Assembly: GCA_031216915.1 (NCBI GenBank)
Contig: CM062291.1
Location: 30,557,023 to 30,621,022 of the forward strand
Length of the DNA: 64,000 nucleotides
Origin: Pictodentalium vernedei
Taxonomy: Eukaryota > Mollusca > Scaphopoda > Dentaliida > Dentaliidae
Direction of reading: 5' to 3'
The notes below the pieces were generated by a model that saw only the letters and a list, made by a program, of their open reading frames with translations, had not been told where the DNA came from and searched no databases. How positions within the stretch are numbered: the stretch's first letter is position 1; each line of letters begins with the position of its first letter. Shown one piece after another: positions 30,035 to 41,654 of the stretch. A program made the position numbers and the translations under genes.

Positions 30035-30851
30035 TGCGAAAAACATTAAAAAATCTTCTCCAGATCCAGCAGGCAGAATCTTTTGATATTTGGTATGCAA
30101 CATTGTAGGGTGGATCTGATTCAAGTTTGTTCAAATCGGCTCCCTATATTCATATTTGAGCTCACTATAGAAGCTCGAATTCGAACTTAGTGCATTTCAG
30201 GCAAATTTCTTCAAAAATCTTCTTCTCCAGATCCAGGAGGCAGAATCTTTTGATATTTGGTATGCAACATTGTGGGGTGGATCTGATTCAAGTTTGTTCA
30301 AATCAGCACCCTGGATTCATATTAGGGCTCACTATAGAAGCCCGAATTCGAACTTAGTGCATTTCAGGCAAATTTCTTTACAAATTTTCTTCTCCAGATC
30401 CTGCAGGAAGAATCTTTTGATATTTGGTATGCAACATTGTGGGGTGGATCTGATTCAAGTTTGTTCAAATCGGCCCCCTGTGTTTATATTTGGGCTCATT
30501 ATAGGAGCCCAAATTTGAACTTAGTGCATTTCATGCAAATTTCTTTGAAAATCTTCTTCTCAAGATCCAGCTGGCAGAATCTTTTGATATTGGGTATGCA
30601 GCATGCTTAGGGGGGTGAGATTCAAGTTTGTTCAAGCCAAGTCCCTGGGTTCATAGTAGGGCTCACTGTGGTAGCCTGAATTATAACTTAGTTCAAAATG
30701 AGGAATTTTCTTTAAAATCTTCTTCAGATCCAGCAGTCGGAATGTTTTGATATTTGGTATGCATCATCCTTAGGGGGGTGAGATTCAAGTTTGTTCAAGC
30801 CATGTCCCTAGGTCCATATTTGGGCTCACTGTGGGAGCCTGAATGATAACT
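30035..30851 (+). repeat. 167-bp satellite units inside Helitron-like element 2
   Basis: Units begin near 30058, 30225, 30392, 30557 and 30720 with the same sequence as the 2.8-6.9 kb array. The last two are of the diverged 'gtgagattcaag' type. Confidence 0.85.
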
Positions 30852-30855
30852 TACC

Positions 30856-31978
30856 CATCTCACAGTCAATTTCATCCCACGACTCTTTCACCCACTTTGT
30901 CACCAAACTCAAGGAGGGTCTCTTCAGATTTCCACTCGGGGTAAAAGCTTTCTCTTCCGTATCACCATCCACTCACTCCATCTCTTCCTCATATTACCCT
31001 TAAATGGCTTGTTCAGACACACGTTAAGAGACTGAAGCACACTCGTCATTCCACCTAGTATCACACCCAAATCACACCGCGCTTGCTTACTTTTCTTTCT
31101 CAAACTTTCACACAGATGACCACGAAAACTATCTAACACTAACAAAGATTTCTTTTTCAACAGTCCACCGGGCCTACTTGCCCACACACTCTCAAACCAG
31201 TCCAGCATTCCACTCTCATCCATCCAACCCTTTGGATGCACACGAACATTGACTCCACTTGAAAATTTCTCTTTTGGCATTGTCTTTCTTTTGAAAATAA
31301 CTGTTGGTTTTAACTTTGTTCCATTCGACAAACAAAACAACTGTGAAGTGTGATTTTTCATGCCCTGTGGTCTTAATTTGAACAGTCTTAGAGCCCATTT
31401 TATTGACAGTCTTTTCTGGGGGCATATCAAAAAACATGGGCACTTCATCCATATTCCCAATTTGGGATAGTTTATAGTTATGCCTTTCTCTCATGCGAAT
31501 TATAAATCGCTGAAACTCCATTGTTTTGTCCTCATAGTCTTTTGGCATTTGGCATTTTCTGTGAAATTCTAGTTTTCTCCCTCAATGAGAGACCACGTCT
31601 TTTCATAAAGCCACTGACCCATCTGGCCGATCCATTAAAATTTTTACATTTCATCTTGGATGAAAGTTCCAGAGCTTTCAGACGAATCATGCTTCTGGAG
31701 ACAGGTAAAGCCTGGGCCCTTGTATCCTCAAACCAAGTGAACAGGCCATCCTCTAACTCGGGCCAATTTGCAGATTTACCACGGTTTGCCCTCTTATCTC
31801 GTCTGGTTTCTAGGAGAATGTTTTTACTTTTCCTCCAGTCCCGTACTAATTTCTCACTTACTGAAAACTCCCTCTCAGCTGCTCTGTTCCCTTTACTTTC
31901 AGCAAACTCAATCACTTTCAGTTTATAACCGGTTTCATAGCTTTGGCGTTTTCTTTTTACTCCTCGTTTGGCATCCAT
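30856..31978 (-). pseudogene. pogo/Tigger-like transposase (CENP-B HTH + DDE_1), broken
   Basis: This was a cut-and-paste transposase of the Tc1/mariner superfamily. The start is the ATG at 31978 (MDAKRGVKRKRQSYETGYK). An N-terminal HTH (KLKVIEFAESKGNRAAEREF) and a CENP-B-type second HTH (WVSGFMKRRGLSLREKTR) are followed by the catalytic domain. The first Asp is in GNMDEVPMFFDMP and the second in LLVLDSFRGHL. The third position reads SLNVCLNKPFK where the family has LDV, so the acidic residue is Asn. Two frameshifts occur: a 7-base tandem duplication (atgccaa) near 31545, and about one base lost near 31345. The protein runs into the left junction without a stop of its own. Not functional. Confidence 0.82.
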
Positions 31979-32833
31979 AATGTTTAATTTTATCAGCGTA
32001 ATTGCTTACTCAGTATCAGAATAAAGTATATGGCAGATTGCTTTCACCACTGCCTATATATATCATTCGGTTGGGGACAAGTTTTTTTAACATCTCATTG
32101 ATAAGATAGTTAATATGGCTTACCGGTATTCTTACTTTGGGCAAAAACAACACATCAGCTTGTTGTGAGTAAACCCCCACCCAAACACTGACAGATATTC
32201 AAAGGGAGTTTCAATAATGCGGCATTTATTTGAAGCGAGACAAATACTGATGAAAGGGAAGTAACCACATATTTCTTCTTCAAAGGGAATTCCCCTTCTA
32301 AACACACGTGTTGATTCTGTAAACAAACGGATTGGCTTGGCTCAAATAACTGTTAGCCAAAATGTTTGACATATGGCGATATGCAACTGCGAAATACTCT
32401 TGTGGGAAATATTAGTGAGATGTTGGAAACAAAAGGTATTTGAAAGAAATAATAATAATACTTTGGCCATCCGAAATATAATGAATTATGTGTGTTTTCG
32501 ATTGTTTGCCCGCATTGAGCACCTGGCGGTATTCATTATTTCCATATCATAATATCAAAATGCATTGCATGTCGTCAGTCACTGAGGAGAAAATAGACAA
32601 ATAAACAACACATTATCTGATTTTTTTTTTAATTTGACATCAGACGTAATGAACAACTGTAACAAAAAAAAAAGAATCTTATTTTTATTTTCTGAAATTG
32701 AAAGATACAAAAAAAACAAAACAATCAAACTACGTGATATCTGTTGTCAACATGCCTTATCTGAGGCAAGTTTTACATCGATGTGACGCTAATTTAGATC
32801 ACATTTTACAGCTGAAAAATAATTACCTTTGTA
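31979..32833. other. 5' non-coding part of the pogo-like transposon
   Basis: An AT-rich leader between the transposase ATG and the subterminal inverted repeats. No other gene is seen. Confidence 0.55.
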
Positions 32834-32905
32834 TAAGTCACACCCCAATTTTGGTCCTGTTTTTCAAAGCAAAAAGGTGCGACTTATACACGGAGATATA
32901 CGATA

Positions 32906-33400
32906 GTTCAAAATGAGAAATTTTCTTTAAAAATCTTTTTCTTCAGATCCAGCAGTCAGAATGTTTTGATATTTGGTATGCATTATCCTTAGGGGGGTGA
33001 GATTCAAGTCTGTTCAAGCCATGTCCCTAGGTCCATATTTGGACTCGCTGTGGGAGTTTGAATTGTAACTTAGTTCAAAATGAGGAATTTTCTTTAAAAA
33101 TCTTCTTCTTCAGATCCAGCAGTCTGAATGTTTTGATATTTGGTGTGCTGTATCCTTAGGGGGAGGGGGGGGGGGGGGGGGGGGGGGAGGTTCAAGTTTG
33201 TTAAAGCCAAGTCCCTGGGTTCATATATGAGCTCCCTGTGTGAGCCCGAATTATAACTTAGTTCAATATGAGGAATATTCTTTAAAAATCTTCTTTTTTT
33301 TTAGATCCACTGGTCAGAATCTTTGGATATTTGGTATAAGCTTTTCTTAGGAGGAGCAGATGCAACTTGTTGAAATTAGTTCTCTGGGTTGATATTTAGG
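32906..33400 (+). repeat. Last three diverged 167-bp units of Helitron-like element 2
   Basis: They match the last three units of array 1 (6470-6900) in order and in their private differences. A G run of about 25 interrupts the second (33159-33188). Confidence 0.8.
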
Positions 33401-33446
33401 CTACCATGTCAGGTGAGCACCCTCAGGCCCCCTGGGGCCTCTTGTT

Positions 33447-33531
33447 TCAAAATAGTGCAGAATGCGTGACAGGACTTTAGTTTTAACTGTATAGTATTTT
33501 AGGAGCTAGACTACCATACAACAGATGTGAT
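33447..33531 (+). repeat. Host tandem repeat piece between Helitron-like element 2 and DIRS copy 3
   Basis: tcaaaatagtgcagaatgcg through caacagatgtgat completes the unit begun at 28893 and starts the next one, which DIRS copy 3 interrupts. Confidence 0.75.
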
Positions 33532-33545
33532 ATTTTTACACAATA

Positions 33546-33735
33546 ACCAATTGCCCAGACTTAGCTGGTGCTAACTCAAAAATATACAGGGCCAAACACA
33601 AATTTTGCCCCCATTCCCCAAAATTTGCATGTAAAACCGAAAATTTCATGTCCTATGTGGTCCTCCATATATTTGACATCTGCACATGCGCAGTGTCCAA
33701 GAAGAAGCGGAATTGCCACCAAATATCATTCCTTG
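33546..33735 (+). repeat. Left inverted terminal repeat of DIRS copy 3
   Basis: aaccaattgcccagacttag through aatatcattcct, complementary to 40338-40530, with the cacatgcgcagtg palindrome. Confidence 0.85.
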
Positions 33736-34615
33736 TTTGGCCCTCTGTCAGATAACAACAAACTGACTTTTGTGCTTTTAAATCTCAGTTTTAATGATGC
33801 CAGACACAGATCAATGATGATTATGGTGCATCAGAGGAAAGAATAGAATGATGGAAGGAAGGAAGAAACAGTGGTTTTTGATGTTCAGGGCTGTAACTTT
33901 ATAATTTTTTAACAAAATTATTTCTTGTTCCCCATTTTCGGGGTATGGCCTGATATTATCATTCTTGCTAATGACATTGCCACGGTTTGTTAAGTGCTCC
34001 TTCCCTATCCTTCCTTGAAGCCCTCCTGTTAAACTCCCATGCTTTTTGGCTTTTTTATTGAAATTTTTTTATAAATTTCTGGTGAGTTTAACGTTTTTCA
34101 CAGAAAGTTTATTCTGTTTATCCCCATGGTTACGTCCTCACCCTAGGTGTGTTTAGGCGTTTTTGGTCATGCATCATCCATCCGATGTATCGTATTTTCT
34201 TCATATGAAGATCTTGCTTTGCATCGGATAGTTTTAAATCTGTTACTGACTTTGTGCAATATTTTTTAGTGCCTGGAGTCTTGTTTCTGGTTTTCATGTG
34301 ACGTTGTTTACATTGACAGCGCTTCCTTATACATGTAATTTTCCTATGAATTAGTCATGTTAGGACTAGTATAAGATACACATTATAGGTAGTGTAGCCT
34401 TAATTTTTGGAAGTGAAAAAAAAAAATGTTTTGTCCACACATGGCCTCTACCGGGATCCATTTGGGCTCATCATTCCCGTTGGGAATTTGGGCTCATGTC
34501 AAAATTTTTTTATTTTAAAATCTTTTTCAAATCATTGTTTTGATGTATCTTTTTCAGTCATTATTGGAAGTTAGTGCGAGTACTGTTGACTTTCATGTTT
34601 ATTTATAAAGAAAGC

Positions 34616-36732
34616 TTTTTGCTCAAATTGTAACTTGAGGAAGTCTTCCTCAGATTCACATGATTTTTGTGTCAGTTGTAGTCAGTGTACTCGCACTAAT
34701 TCCTGTGCAACTTGTGTCAATTGGTTAGACAAATGTTGGAGACGTGTGTCACGGTACGTTGTTAGCGGCGAGAGGACAATGTCCTCTTGCCACAGAGTCA
34801 CTCTAGTTTTTCAGTTTCTATTTCAGAGGAATAAGAACACGGTGATGTTTTCGTGACTCCGTCAGATAGTGTGCATCCGTCATCGCATATACATAGTCAG
34901 AGCTAGCAGCAAAAGTGCTCCTTATATTATTATTATATATAATATTAGACACGTGCCGGTGGTTTCAAAGCCCTGCCCCTAGCTAGCTCAACCGGTGAAT
35001 CGGTGGGCACCGCGACACCAGGTGTGTCCGTTGCGGTCGAGGAGAGGAAAAAGGGTAGAGTGAGCACTATAATATCTAAACAGGCTCACCCAGCGACGAC
35101 GGAAAGGAGGAAGCCAGCATGTTCGGCAGTTAGCTCGGCGAGGTCTGATAGGACCGCAAGCGAGAGGGTCCCCTCTCTTTATCAACAACATCTGGGGCCA
35201 GATTTTGTAGTACCGAACTTGCATCAAACAGAGCTTGAGTCCACGCATCCGGTCCGGTGCGCTCCGTCAAATATACAGCCGGGGTCGACTATAATAATGG
35301 CTTCTTGCCCATCTACTGAGCACACACGACCGCACCTTGGCTACTTGACATCAGATATCCAGTCTGCATCGCCGAGAAATGACCTCTCTTCGACTAGAAA
35401 GTCACACCATCTGGTAGCCAAGGAAACGAGGCCTTGTTCATCGGGACGTCCGCAGAAAAGAGATGTCTCTGACACACGGTCCCAGGAGTAGCTGGCGTCC
35501 AAGCAACAAAAGACCCTCAGGCCTCAGTAACGGACTTGCTGTCGCAGCTTATCGCAGCATCCCAGCAAAGTCAGGAACAACCTACGGCAGCCTCGGAATA
35601 CGAGCTGTCCGATGACGCTGGGTCGGTCCAGTCATCTGCGCACTCAGATGCAGAAGACCGTGAATCTAATCTGATTCTGTCGGATGATGAAAGGGAGATG
35701 GAGGATAATGACCCTTCCCTTTCGGAACAACATTTGGTAGCGATAGATTTTAGAATCAGACTGCTGCAACCGCTCATAAGAAGCTGCTAGTATTGTTAGA
35801 CGCTGACTATATCCGGTCAAGGGAGGATGTCCTTTCCTTTCCGCTGCAGTCAAATTAAGTGTCACAGACTTTTGCTCTCCTTGACGACGCTGTATTTAAT
35901 CTTTCAAGTGGAAAGAAAAAATGCAGCTTTTTATCTTTATCTTCCGTCCGTATACCGTTTACTGGACCGCGTCCATTTAAAACAGAAGGGGAAGGTGTAC
36001 AGAGAGTTCCTCTGCATTTGGATGATCAGGCTGAGGACCTAGATATGTCTTTACCTCCATCATTCTCGATTCGCTCGGATACAAATGAGACGGCAATTTC
36101 ATCTAATGGAGCGAATTTTGACACTATGTCTTATGCAGATCACCTTACGAGAGCTATGGCACAACGTCTCAATGGGAAGGAATTTGAGGATGTTTGTACC
36201 TCTTTATGAGTTCTTTCCAGGGCTATAATGTTTATCACGTATAACTCTGCCCTTACAGTGCCTAATTTGGAGTTAGACATGACGGAGCCCTTGCATCGTC
36301 ATCTTTGATAGATGACAGGGTGAAAAACTCTCTTAGAGTCGCTCCTGTATCAGGACATGATATATTTGACAAGCTTTCTTTGGTCCATGACCAAACCAAA
36401 CTACAAAGAAAGTGGCTAATACTCTGCTTCAGAAGTTGGCATCAAATAAACCTGCTCCAGCAGAGAAGAGTAAGGCAGGAGGTTCAGGACAAAAATCATC
36501 CAGAGGAAACTCCTCGCGAGGATATAGAAGATCCTCCTATAATTACTCTCGGAATCGTCAATTTAGCGACTCATGTTGAAGGCGTGGGTCTGGCCAAGGC
36601 AACCGGTCAGATGCCCCCAAGCCGGCAGGTCGAGGCTCATCACGGGGAGGACATGGTTTCTCCTCCTGCAGGCCTCGCGGGTCCTACAGGTGATGGTCAG
36701 GAAGGTTATCAATATTCGAGAAAAACTGGATA
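34616..36732 (+). pseudogene. DIRS Gag remains, copy 3
   Basis: Fragments align with copy 2 Gag in at least three frames: the Cys-rich N-terminus (HDFCVSCSQCTRTNSCATC, 34620-34740), a Ser-rich middle (35003-35491), an acidic stretch (ELSDDAGSVQSS, 35536-35790) and a C-terminal half (SYADHLTRAMAQRLNGKEF, 35859-36209). A tat-rich microsatellite-like run near 34925 and several indels break it. The Arg/Gly-rich tail is only traceable in shifted frames near 36570. Confidence 0.75.
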
Positions 36733-36738
36733 ACTATA

Positions 36739-38657
36739 ATGGAAGATCGGTTGGTGAGAAGTGTCATCTACGACGGCCTAAGGCTATCATTCCGAACCAA
36801 ACCACCGCTAACACGAAGTCTGCTTTGGACTCAAATTCCGCCAAATCCCACAAAAAGAGAGTCTCTCCTTTTGGAGGTAAATTCTCTCTTAAAAAAGGAT
36901 GCAATAGAGGTCGTAGAGAACCACGAGTCACTAGGTTTCTACAGTCACCTGTTCCTCGTACCAAAGCCAGACGGCTCGTTCCGACCGGTAATAGACTTCA
37001 GCTGGATAAACAAGCTTATCGTAGCTCCAAAATTCTATTTAGAGACCATTCGATCAGTAAGGGCTAGCATACGAGTGAACAACTATGCAGCAAGCATAGA
37101 TCTAAAAGATGCATACTTTCATGTCATGGTTCATCTGGCATTCAGAAAGTACCTACAGTTCGCCGTTCAGGGGACTGTATATCAGTTCCGAGCAATGTAC
37201 TTCAGCCTGAATCTAGCTCCCTGGGCATTCACTCGAATAATGAACTCGGTAATGTCTTATTTCCGAGCCCATTCGTCTGCGGTAACGTCGGCTTACTTGG
37301 ACGACATTCTTCAGAGGTACGGCAACAAAAATACTCGTCAGAACGATGTTCAGAGTCTGCTATTATTACTCCGACGTCTCGGTTTCATCATAAACGAGAA
37401 GAAGTCTGATCTAGCTCCGTCCAAGTCGTTCATTCACTTGGGGATGAGCTTCGAGACTCACAACAATCTGGTTCGTCTGCCGTTACCCAGAGCGAAATTA
37501 GTCAGTTGTTATGCTCGCTTTTGTCTACACTCAGATGCAATAACAGCGAGGGAATTTATGCGACTGATGGGGTTGTGCAGAGCGGCCGTGGATCTTATTC
37601 CAATGGGTCGCCTATGCACATGTCCTCTCCAGATATTCTTTACTCAGGACTGGAGTGTGAAGACGCATTTGCTCGAGACCAATATTGTTTTAATGGACCA
37701 AGTAAAACAAAAAGTTCAGATTTGGGCAGATATTTAGTGGTTAACTCAGGGAGTTCTGCTGCAACTGCCGGAACCGGCTTTCGCGATTATGACGGATGTG
37801 AGTCAGACAGGTTGGGACACGACCCTGAATCCAACAGACTCGAAGTGCCAGGGTCTTTGAGACCCAGTGTTCCTAAGAAAACACATAACCATCAAGGAAA
37901 TGATGTCAATATGGCTAGCGCTACAACAATGGATTCACATTATAGAGAACACTCATGTTCAAATATTGTTGGACAACTCGACAGTAGTAGCATATATAAG
38001 GAACCAGGGAGGCACTCATTCGATTCCGTTATACAAACTAACGGAAAGAATCCTTCTATTTGTTTTGGAACCTCAAGTTCATCTATTTATCCGTCATATA
38101 CCGAGTCGTCTGAATGTACTAGCAGACTCGCTCTCTCGGAAAGGTCGCCTGTTGCCCTCAGAATGGACTGTCAACAAACGAGTGTTCAGACAGATTTGCT
38201 ACCAGTGGGATCGACCTATGATAGATTTATTTGCGACACACCTCAACAATCAGTTGCAGATTTACGTGTTGCCATGCCCTGATTCTCGAGCGTACACAGT
38301 AAACGCGCTTTCAATTCCATGGGACAGAATAATAGGATACGCGTATCCTCCAACTCCGTTAATTCAACAAATCTTGTTAAAGATCAAGCAATCTCATTGC
38401 AAGATTCTGTTAGTAGCATCTCTGTCGTCACAGAAACCGTGGATCAATCTTCTCAGGTGTCTGTTATGGGACATTCACCGAAGCTTCCTCAACAGGAGGA
38501 ATTTCTTTATCAGGGGATGTCATGCACACTTCATCACAACTCACAAGGTCTCAACCTTCACGTATTTCCGTTGTGTGGTCCTTCTTGCACGGCAAGCGTT
38601 TTACAGGACGAGCAGTGGACGCAATTTCTAATTGTAGGAGGACCTCCTCTTCGCTGA
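36739..38657 (+). pseudogene. DIRS RT-RNase H-MT, copy 3, with stops
   Basis: An ATG at 36739 opens a frame with VPKPDGSFRPVIDFSWINK, ASIDLKDAYFHVMV (motif A intact, unlike copy 2), FSLNLAPWAFTRIMN and SAYLDDILQRYGN. Stops at 37735-37737 and 37858-37860 interrupt the linker and the first part of RNase H. The frame then continues with KEMMSIWLALQQW, HIPSRLNVLADSLSR and DLFATHLNNQLQIYV. One base lost near 38480 shifts the last 60 residues. The same loss shifts the overlapping YR frame, as expected for a single event in dual-coding DNA. Confidence 0.82.
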
Positions 38658-39605
38658 ATTACGCAGCAAAGTGGAGGGTTTTCTTCCGTTGGTGTAAGGA
38701 TCAGTCAATAGACTTTTATGATCCATCCATACCAGACATTGCAAATTTTCTGGTCTACTTGTTTGACGTTCTCAAACTGCAGCCCGTCACTATTAAGGGC
38801 TATAGGTCTATGCTATCAGACACTTACGCACATCATGATAACTTGGATATTGGATCGAATGCTTCTTTATCCAAACTAATTAGAAGTTTCTCTATAAATA
38901 GACCTAGAACTCTCTGATTAATTCTGAAGTGGAATTTAGCTTGGGTTCTGTTGAAGCTCAAAGCTCCGTTTGAGCCGTTAGACATTGTAGAGTTCAAATT
39001 TTTGACCTATAAAACAGCATTTCTCTTAGTCTTTGCTTCCACTAGAAGAGTTAGTGAACTCCATGCATTATCGGTTGATGAATCTCACTACCGTAGTGTT
39101 GGAAATACCATCACTTTAACTACACAAGTGGGATTTTTGGCTAAGAATCAAGTTCCTAATGTACGGCCTGAGCCTATTATCATAAAGGCTCTGCCGTCTA
39201 CGGACAACCGTAGACTTTTGCTGTTTCCAGTCAGGGCTATGTGCATGTATAAATGCCGATCAGAGTTTATTAGGAAAGGAAGGAAATGCTTCTTTTTATC
39301 ATTAATTCGTAACAGAAAAGATATATCTGTTCAATCTAGTACTAGATGGATTCAGATGACAATACCTATTGCCTATGAAAAACTATCTCCAGATCAGCAT
39401 TCTGTTAATAAGATTTCAGCGTGAAGTTAGAGTGCTGTCCACTTCTTGGGCCTATTCTAACAGTATAGCCATTACTGATCTCATGAAAGCTGTACACTGG
39501 ACACAGCCTTCCATTCACTAAGTTTTACCTTAGAAATATAGAGTCCATCTCCGGTGACCTCAGGTGTTTAGGTCCTTTATCTGTTGCTCAGAATATCATC
39601 GACTA
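38522..39605 (+). pseudogene. DIRS tyrosine recombinase, copy 3, inactivated
   Basis: The N-terminal half (LNYAAKWRVFFRWCKDQ...GYRSMLSDTYAHH) ends at a stop (38915-38917). The frame continues with TRRVSELHALSVDESHY, holding the first catalytic Arg. At 39420 two bases are missing exactly where copy 2 reads cat (His) in the HxxR box, and a further shift destroys the Tyr region near 39518. Not functional. Confidence 0.82.
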
Positions 39606-40182
39606 AAGGATTACAGATATAGTTATTTAGGCTTTCCGTTCCAGCAGTGACGCTGTTCCGCTGCCCTCTTCGTTCTGGGGGGACGGTTTTCCCTTAATAT
39701 CATCTGGCTTTATAGTGAAAAGCAAGGGAAGACCTCCTCTGGTGTCAGTAGTTCCGAGTCGGTACTGAGATGGTTTTAATGTGTAGCTCAGTGGAAGCAA
39801 TTATTATGTCATTTATGTAATATTTTTAAAGTCTAGCTTGGTGTGAAGCATTTGTATATGTCACCTGTCAAACGAGCGTTAATATAAATCCTCGGACACT
39901 TTTAAATGAGTATAAAGAGTCTCATTCTCTGGACTATCTTTATATATTGGCTTTCCTTCACGGAATTAGCATAATGGGTTATGCTGGCATTAAAAATGGA
40001 GAATTATATATTGTGTAATGCTCAATTACGTTGTTGGTGTTATGTCTTTCTCATTTAAAATAAATATGAAAGACATATGTAAATCTGTTCTCCCCTATTC
40101 TCCTGTAGGAGATATTCTTTAAGAAGTGATTGAGTAATTGGATTTTCCTTTATGTCCTAGGCCCTCCAACCTATTTACTATT

Positions 40183-40270
40183 CAGCTAAGTCTGGGCCAT
40201 TGGTTATTGTGTAAAAATATTATAAATTCATAGTAATTTGTATATTTTTGTACTGACCAATGTCCCAGAC
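40183..40270. repeat. DIRS internal complementary region (ICR), copy 3
   Basis: The first half complements this copy's own left end (tttttacacaataacca...) and the second half its own right end (...actatgaatttataat). These ends differ from those of copies 1 and 2, so ICR and ends have changed together. Confidence 0.82.
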
Positions 40271-40337
40271 GGGGACGGCCCTCCCATGAGTGGGCACTCA
40301 TACCTCCCCGCTGATTATAACATTTAGCAGGCACTGT

Positions 40338-40530
40338 AGAAGGAATGATATTTGGTGGCAATTTCGGCGCTTCCTGGACACTGTGCATGCGCAGATGTCA
40401 AATGTATGGAGGTCCACATAGGACATGAAATTTTTGGTTTTACATGCAAATTTTAGGGATTGGGGTACAAAATTTGTGTTTGGCCCTGGATATTTTTGAG
40501 TTAGCACCAGCTAAGTCTGGACCATTGGTA
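40338..40530 (+). repeat. Right inverted terminal repeat of DIRS copy 3
   Basis: Complementary to 33546-33735. It ends ctaagtctggaccattggta. Confidence 0.85.
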
Positions 40531-40566
40531 AGTATAAAAGTATACAAATTACTATGAATTTATAAT

Positions 40567-40690
40567 TTTTTGGTGATTTGCTGTGCTAACCTAATGCGTT
40601 ATTATTTCAAAATTAAGCAGAATACATGACAGGACTTCTAGTTTTAACTTTATAGTTTTTAGGAGCACCAGAATAAGTGTACTGCAGTTA
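40567..40690 (+). repeat. Second unit of the host tandem repeat
   Basis: ttttttggtgatttgctgtgctaacc through gacaggacttctagttttaac. Its ttattatttcaaaa is the uninterrupted version of the site used by Helitron-like element 2. Confidence 0.7.
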
Positions 40691-40962
40691 TGTAAAAGAT
40701 GCATTGTAGATATGCAACAGTGATAGCATACCACATTAATGAAGCCTTCTGTTTTTCTAGAATTCATCATTTTCAGTGCTAGCTTTTACTGACTTCCCAT
40801 GGGAACCCGCAAAGTGAGGCAGTGCTTGTTTACGATGGTAAACATGCTCTGTTTTATTGGTAAAATAGGATTCTGTAACCAATGCGTGGGGTGGAAGTCC
40901 TCTAAAATGGGCAGCATGAGTATAAACAATCATTAATCATTGTGCAGAAATATATGACCTTG

Positions 40963-41399
40963 CAGGCCTGGCATTCTTAAAAATGCAGGAGGGCAAAAAT
41001 TTGCTCCCCTTACGTGGCCTAGGCGAGCGATTAGCTCTCCTCAAGCTTACAAAAGCTAAAATTGCAAAATGAAATTTTACTGTTATGAATTCCGCCAAGT
41101 GGGCTTTGTACATTTTATTTGGTGCTGTTAACAAGATAGTCTCTGTGAGACAGCTACATTGTCCCTCCCACACCTTCGGGCCTTGGCAAGGCCCAGAGAT
41201 GTGGGAGGGGCAGTGTGGCTATCTTACAGAGACCACTAACATACATGTAGCAGAGATCTTAAAATATGTGGGTTTTAGGCATAGGCGGTTATGGTATTCA
41301 TTATTTCTAAGGACAGGAGGGCTAGTTTTTGCCCTCCTTAATTTTTTTAAGGCGAGCGGTAGGCGAGCGAATAAATCGCTCTCCTGAAAATGCCAGGCC
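40963..41399. mobile_element. hAT-type MITE inside a SINE tail
   Basis: Ends are CAGGCCTGGCATT and AATGCCAGGCC. The flanking 8-mer TGACCTTG is at 40955-40962 and 41400-41407. It carries a strong central palindrome around ccctcccacacc/tgtgggaggg and subterminal gcgagcga repeats. The flanks (cattgtgcagaaatatatgacctt, ...gaacaccggtaaataaata) are a SINE 3' tail. Confidence 0.8.
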
Positions 41400-41654
41400 T
41401 GACCTTGAACACCGGTAAATAAATACCTATGTCGTCTTTATTGTGCTTTTTTCACAAAATTTGTACATACTCGTTGATTGAAAAGTTCATCCCTTGAGTG
41501 TTATAAAGGGCAGATTGAGAAATAAAGGGGCAGATTGAGAAATAAAGGGGCAAACTGATAATTCGCATCAGCCCTGGAAAATTTCCACGTGGAGGTTTGC
41601 AATCATGGTGCACTATGCGCAATTTGAGTGGGATGGGTACTTATATTTTGTTAG

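Larger units (their letters stand above)
30854..32903 (-). mobile_element. pogo/Tigger-like DNA transposon, 3' end missing
   Basis: It is inserted in a satellite unit at TA: the left junction is aactTA|ccc and the right junction gaTA|gttcaaaatg. The right end read inward is tcgtatatctccgtgtataa-gtcgcacc, with a subterminal inverted copy at 32834-32848. The left end has no matching inverted repeat and cuts straight into the transposase C-terminus. Confidence 0.75.
28941..33446 (+). mobile_element. Helitron-like (pearl/HINE-type) non-autonomous element 2
   Basis: It starts AGCTCACCGGACTG...GGGTGAGCT (a terminal stem) and ends ggtgagcaccctcaggcccc...cctcttgtt. It lies between attatt and tcaaaa; the neighbouring repeat unit at 40597 has ttattatttcaaaa uninterrupted, so no target bases were duplicated. 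Inside are about five proximal 167-bp units, a SINE (29296-29672) and a pogo-like transposon (30854-32903). No Rep or helicase is encoded. Confidence 0.65.
33532..40566 (+). mobile_element. DIRS-like YR retrotransposon, copy 3 (full length, decayed)
   Basis: It has the same plan as copy 2: left ITR 33546-33735, Gag remains, RT-RNase H-MT, YR, ICR 40183-40270 and right ITR 40338-40530. It is clearly diverged from copies 1 and 2, with stops and indels, so it is older or from a sister subfamily. The edges fit the interrupted host repeat (cagatgtgat | ttttttggtgatttg) and the ICR. Confidence 0.9.
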
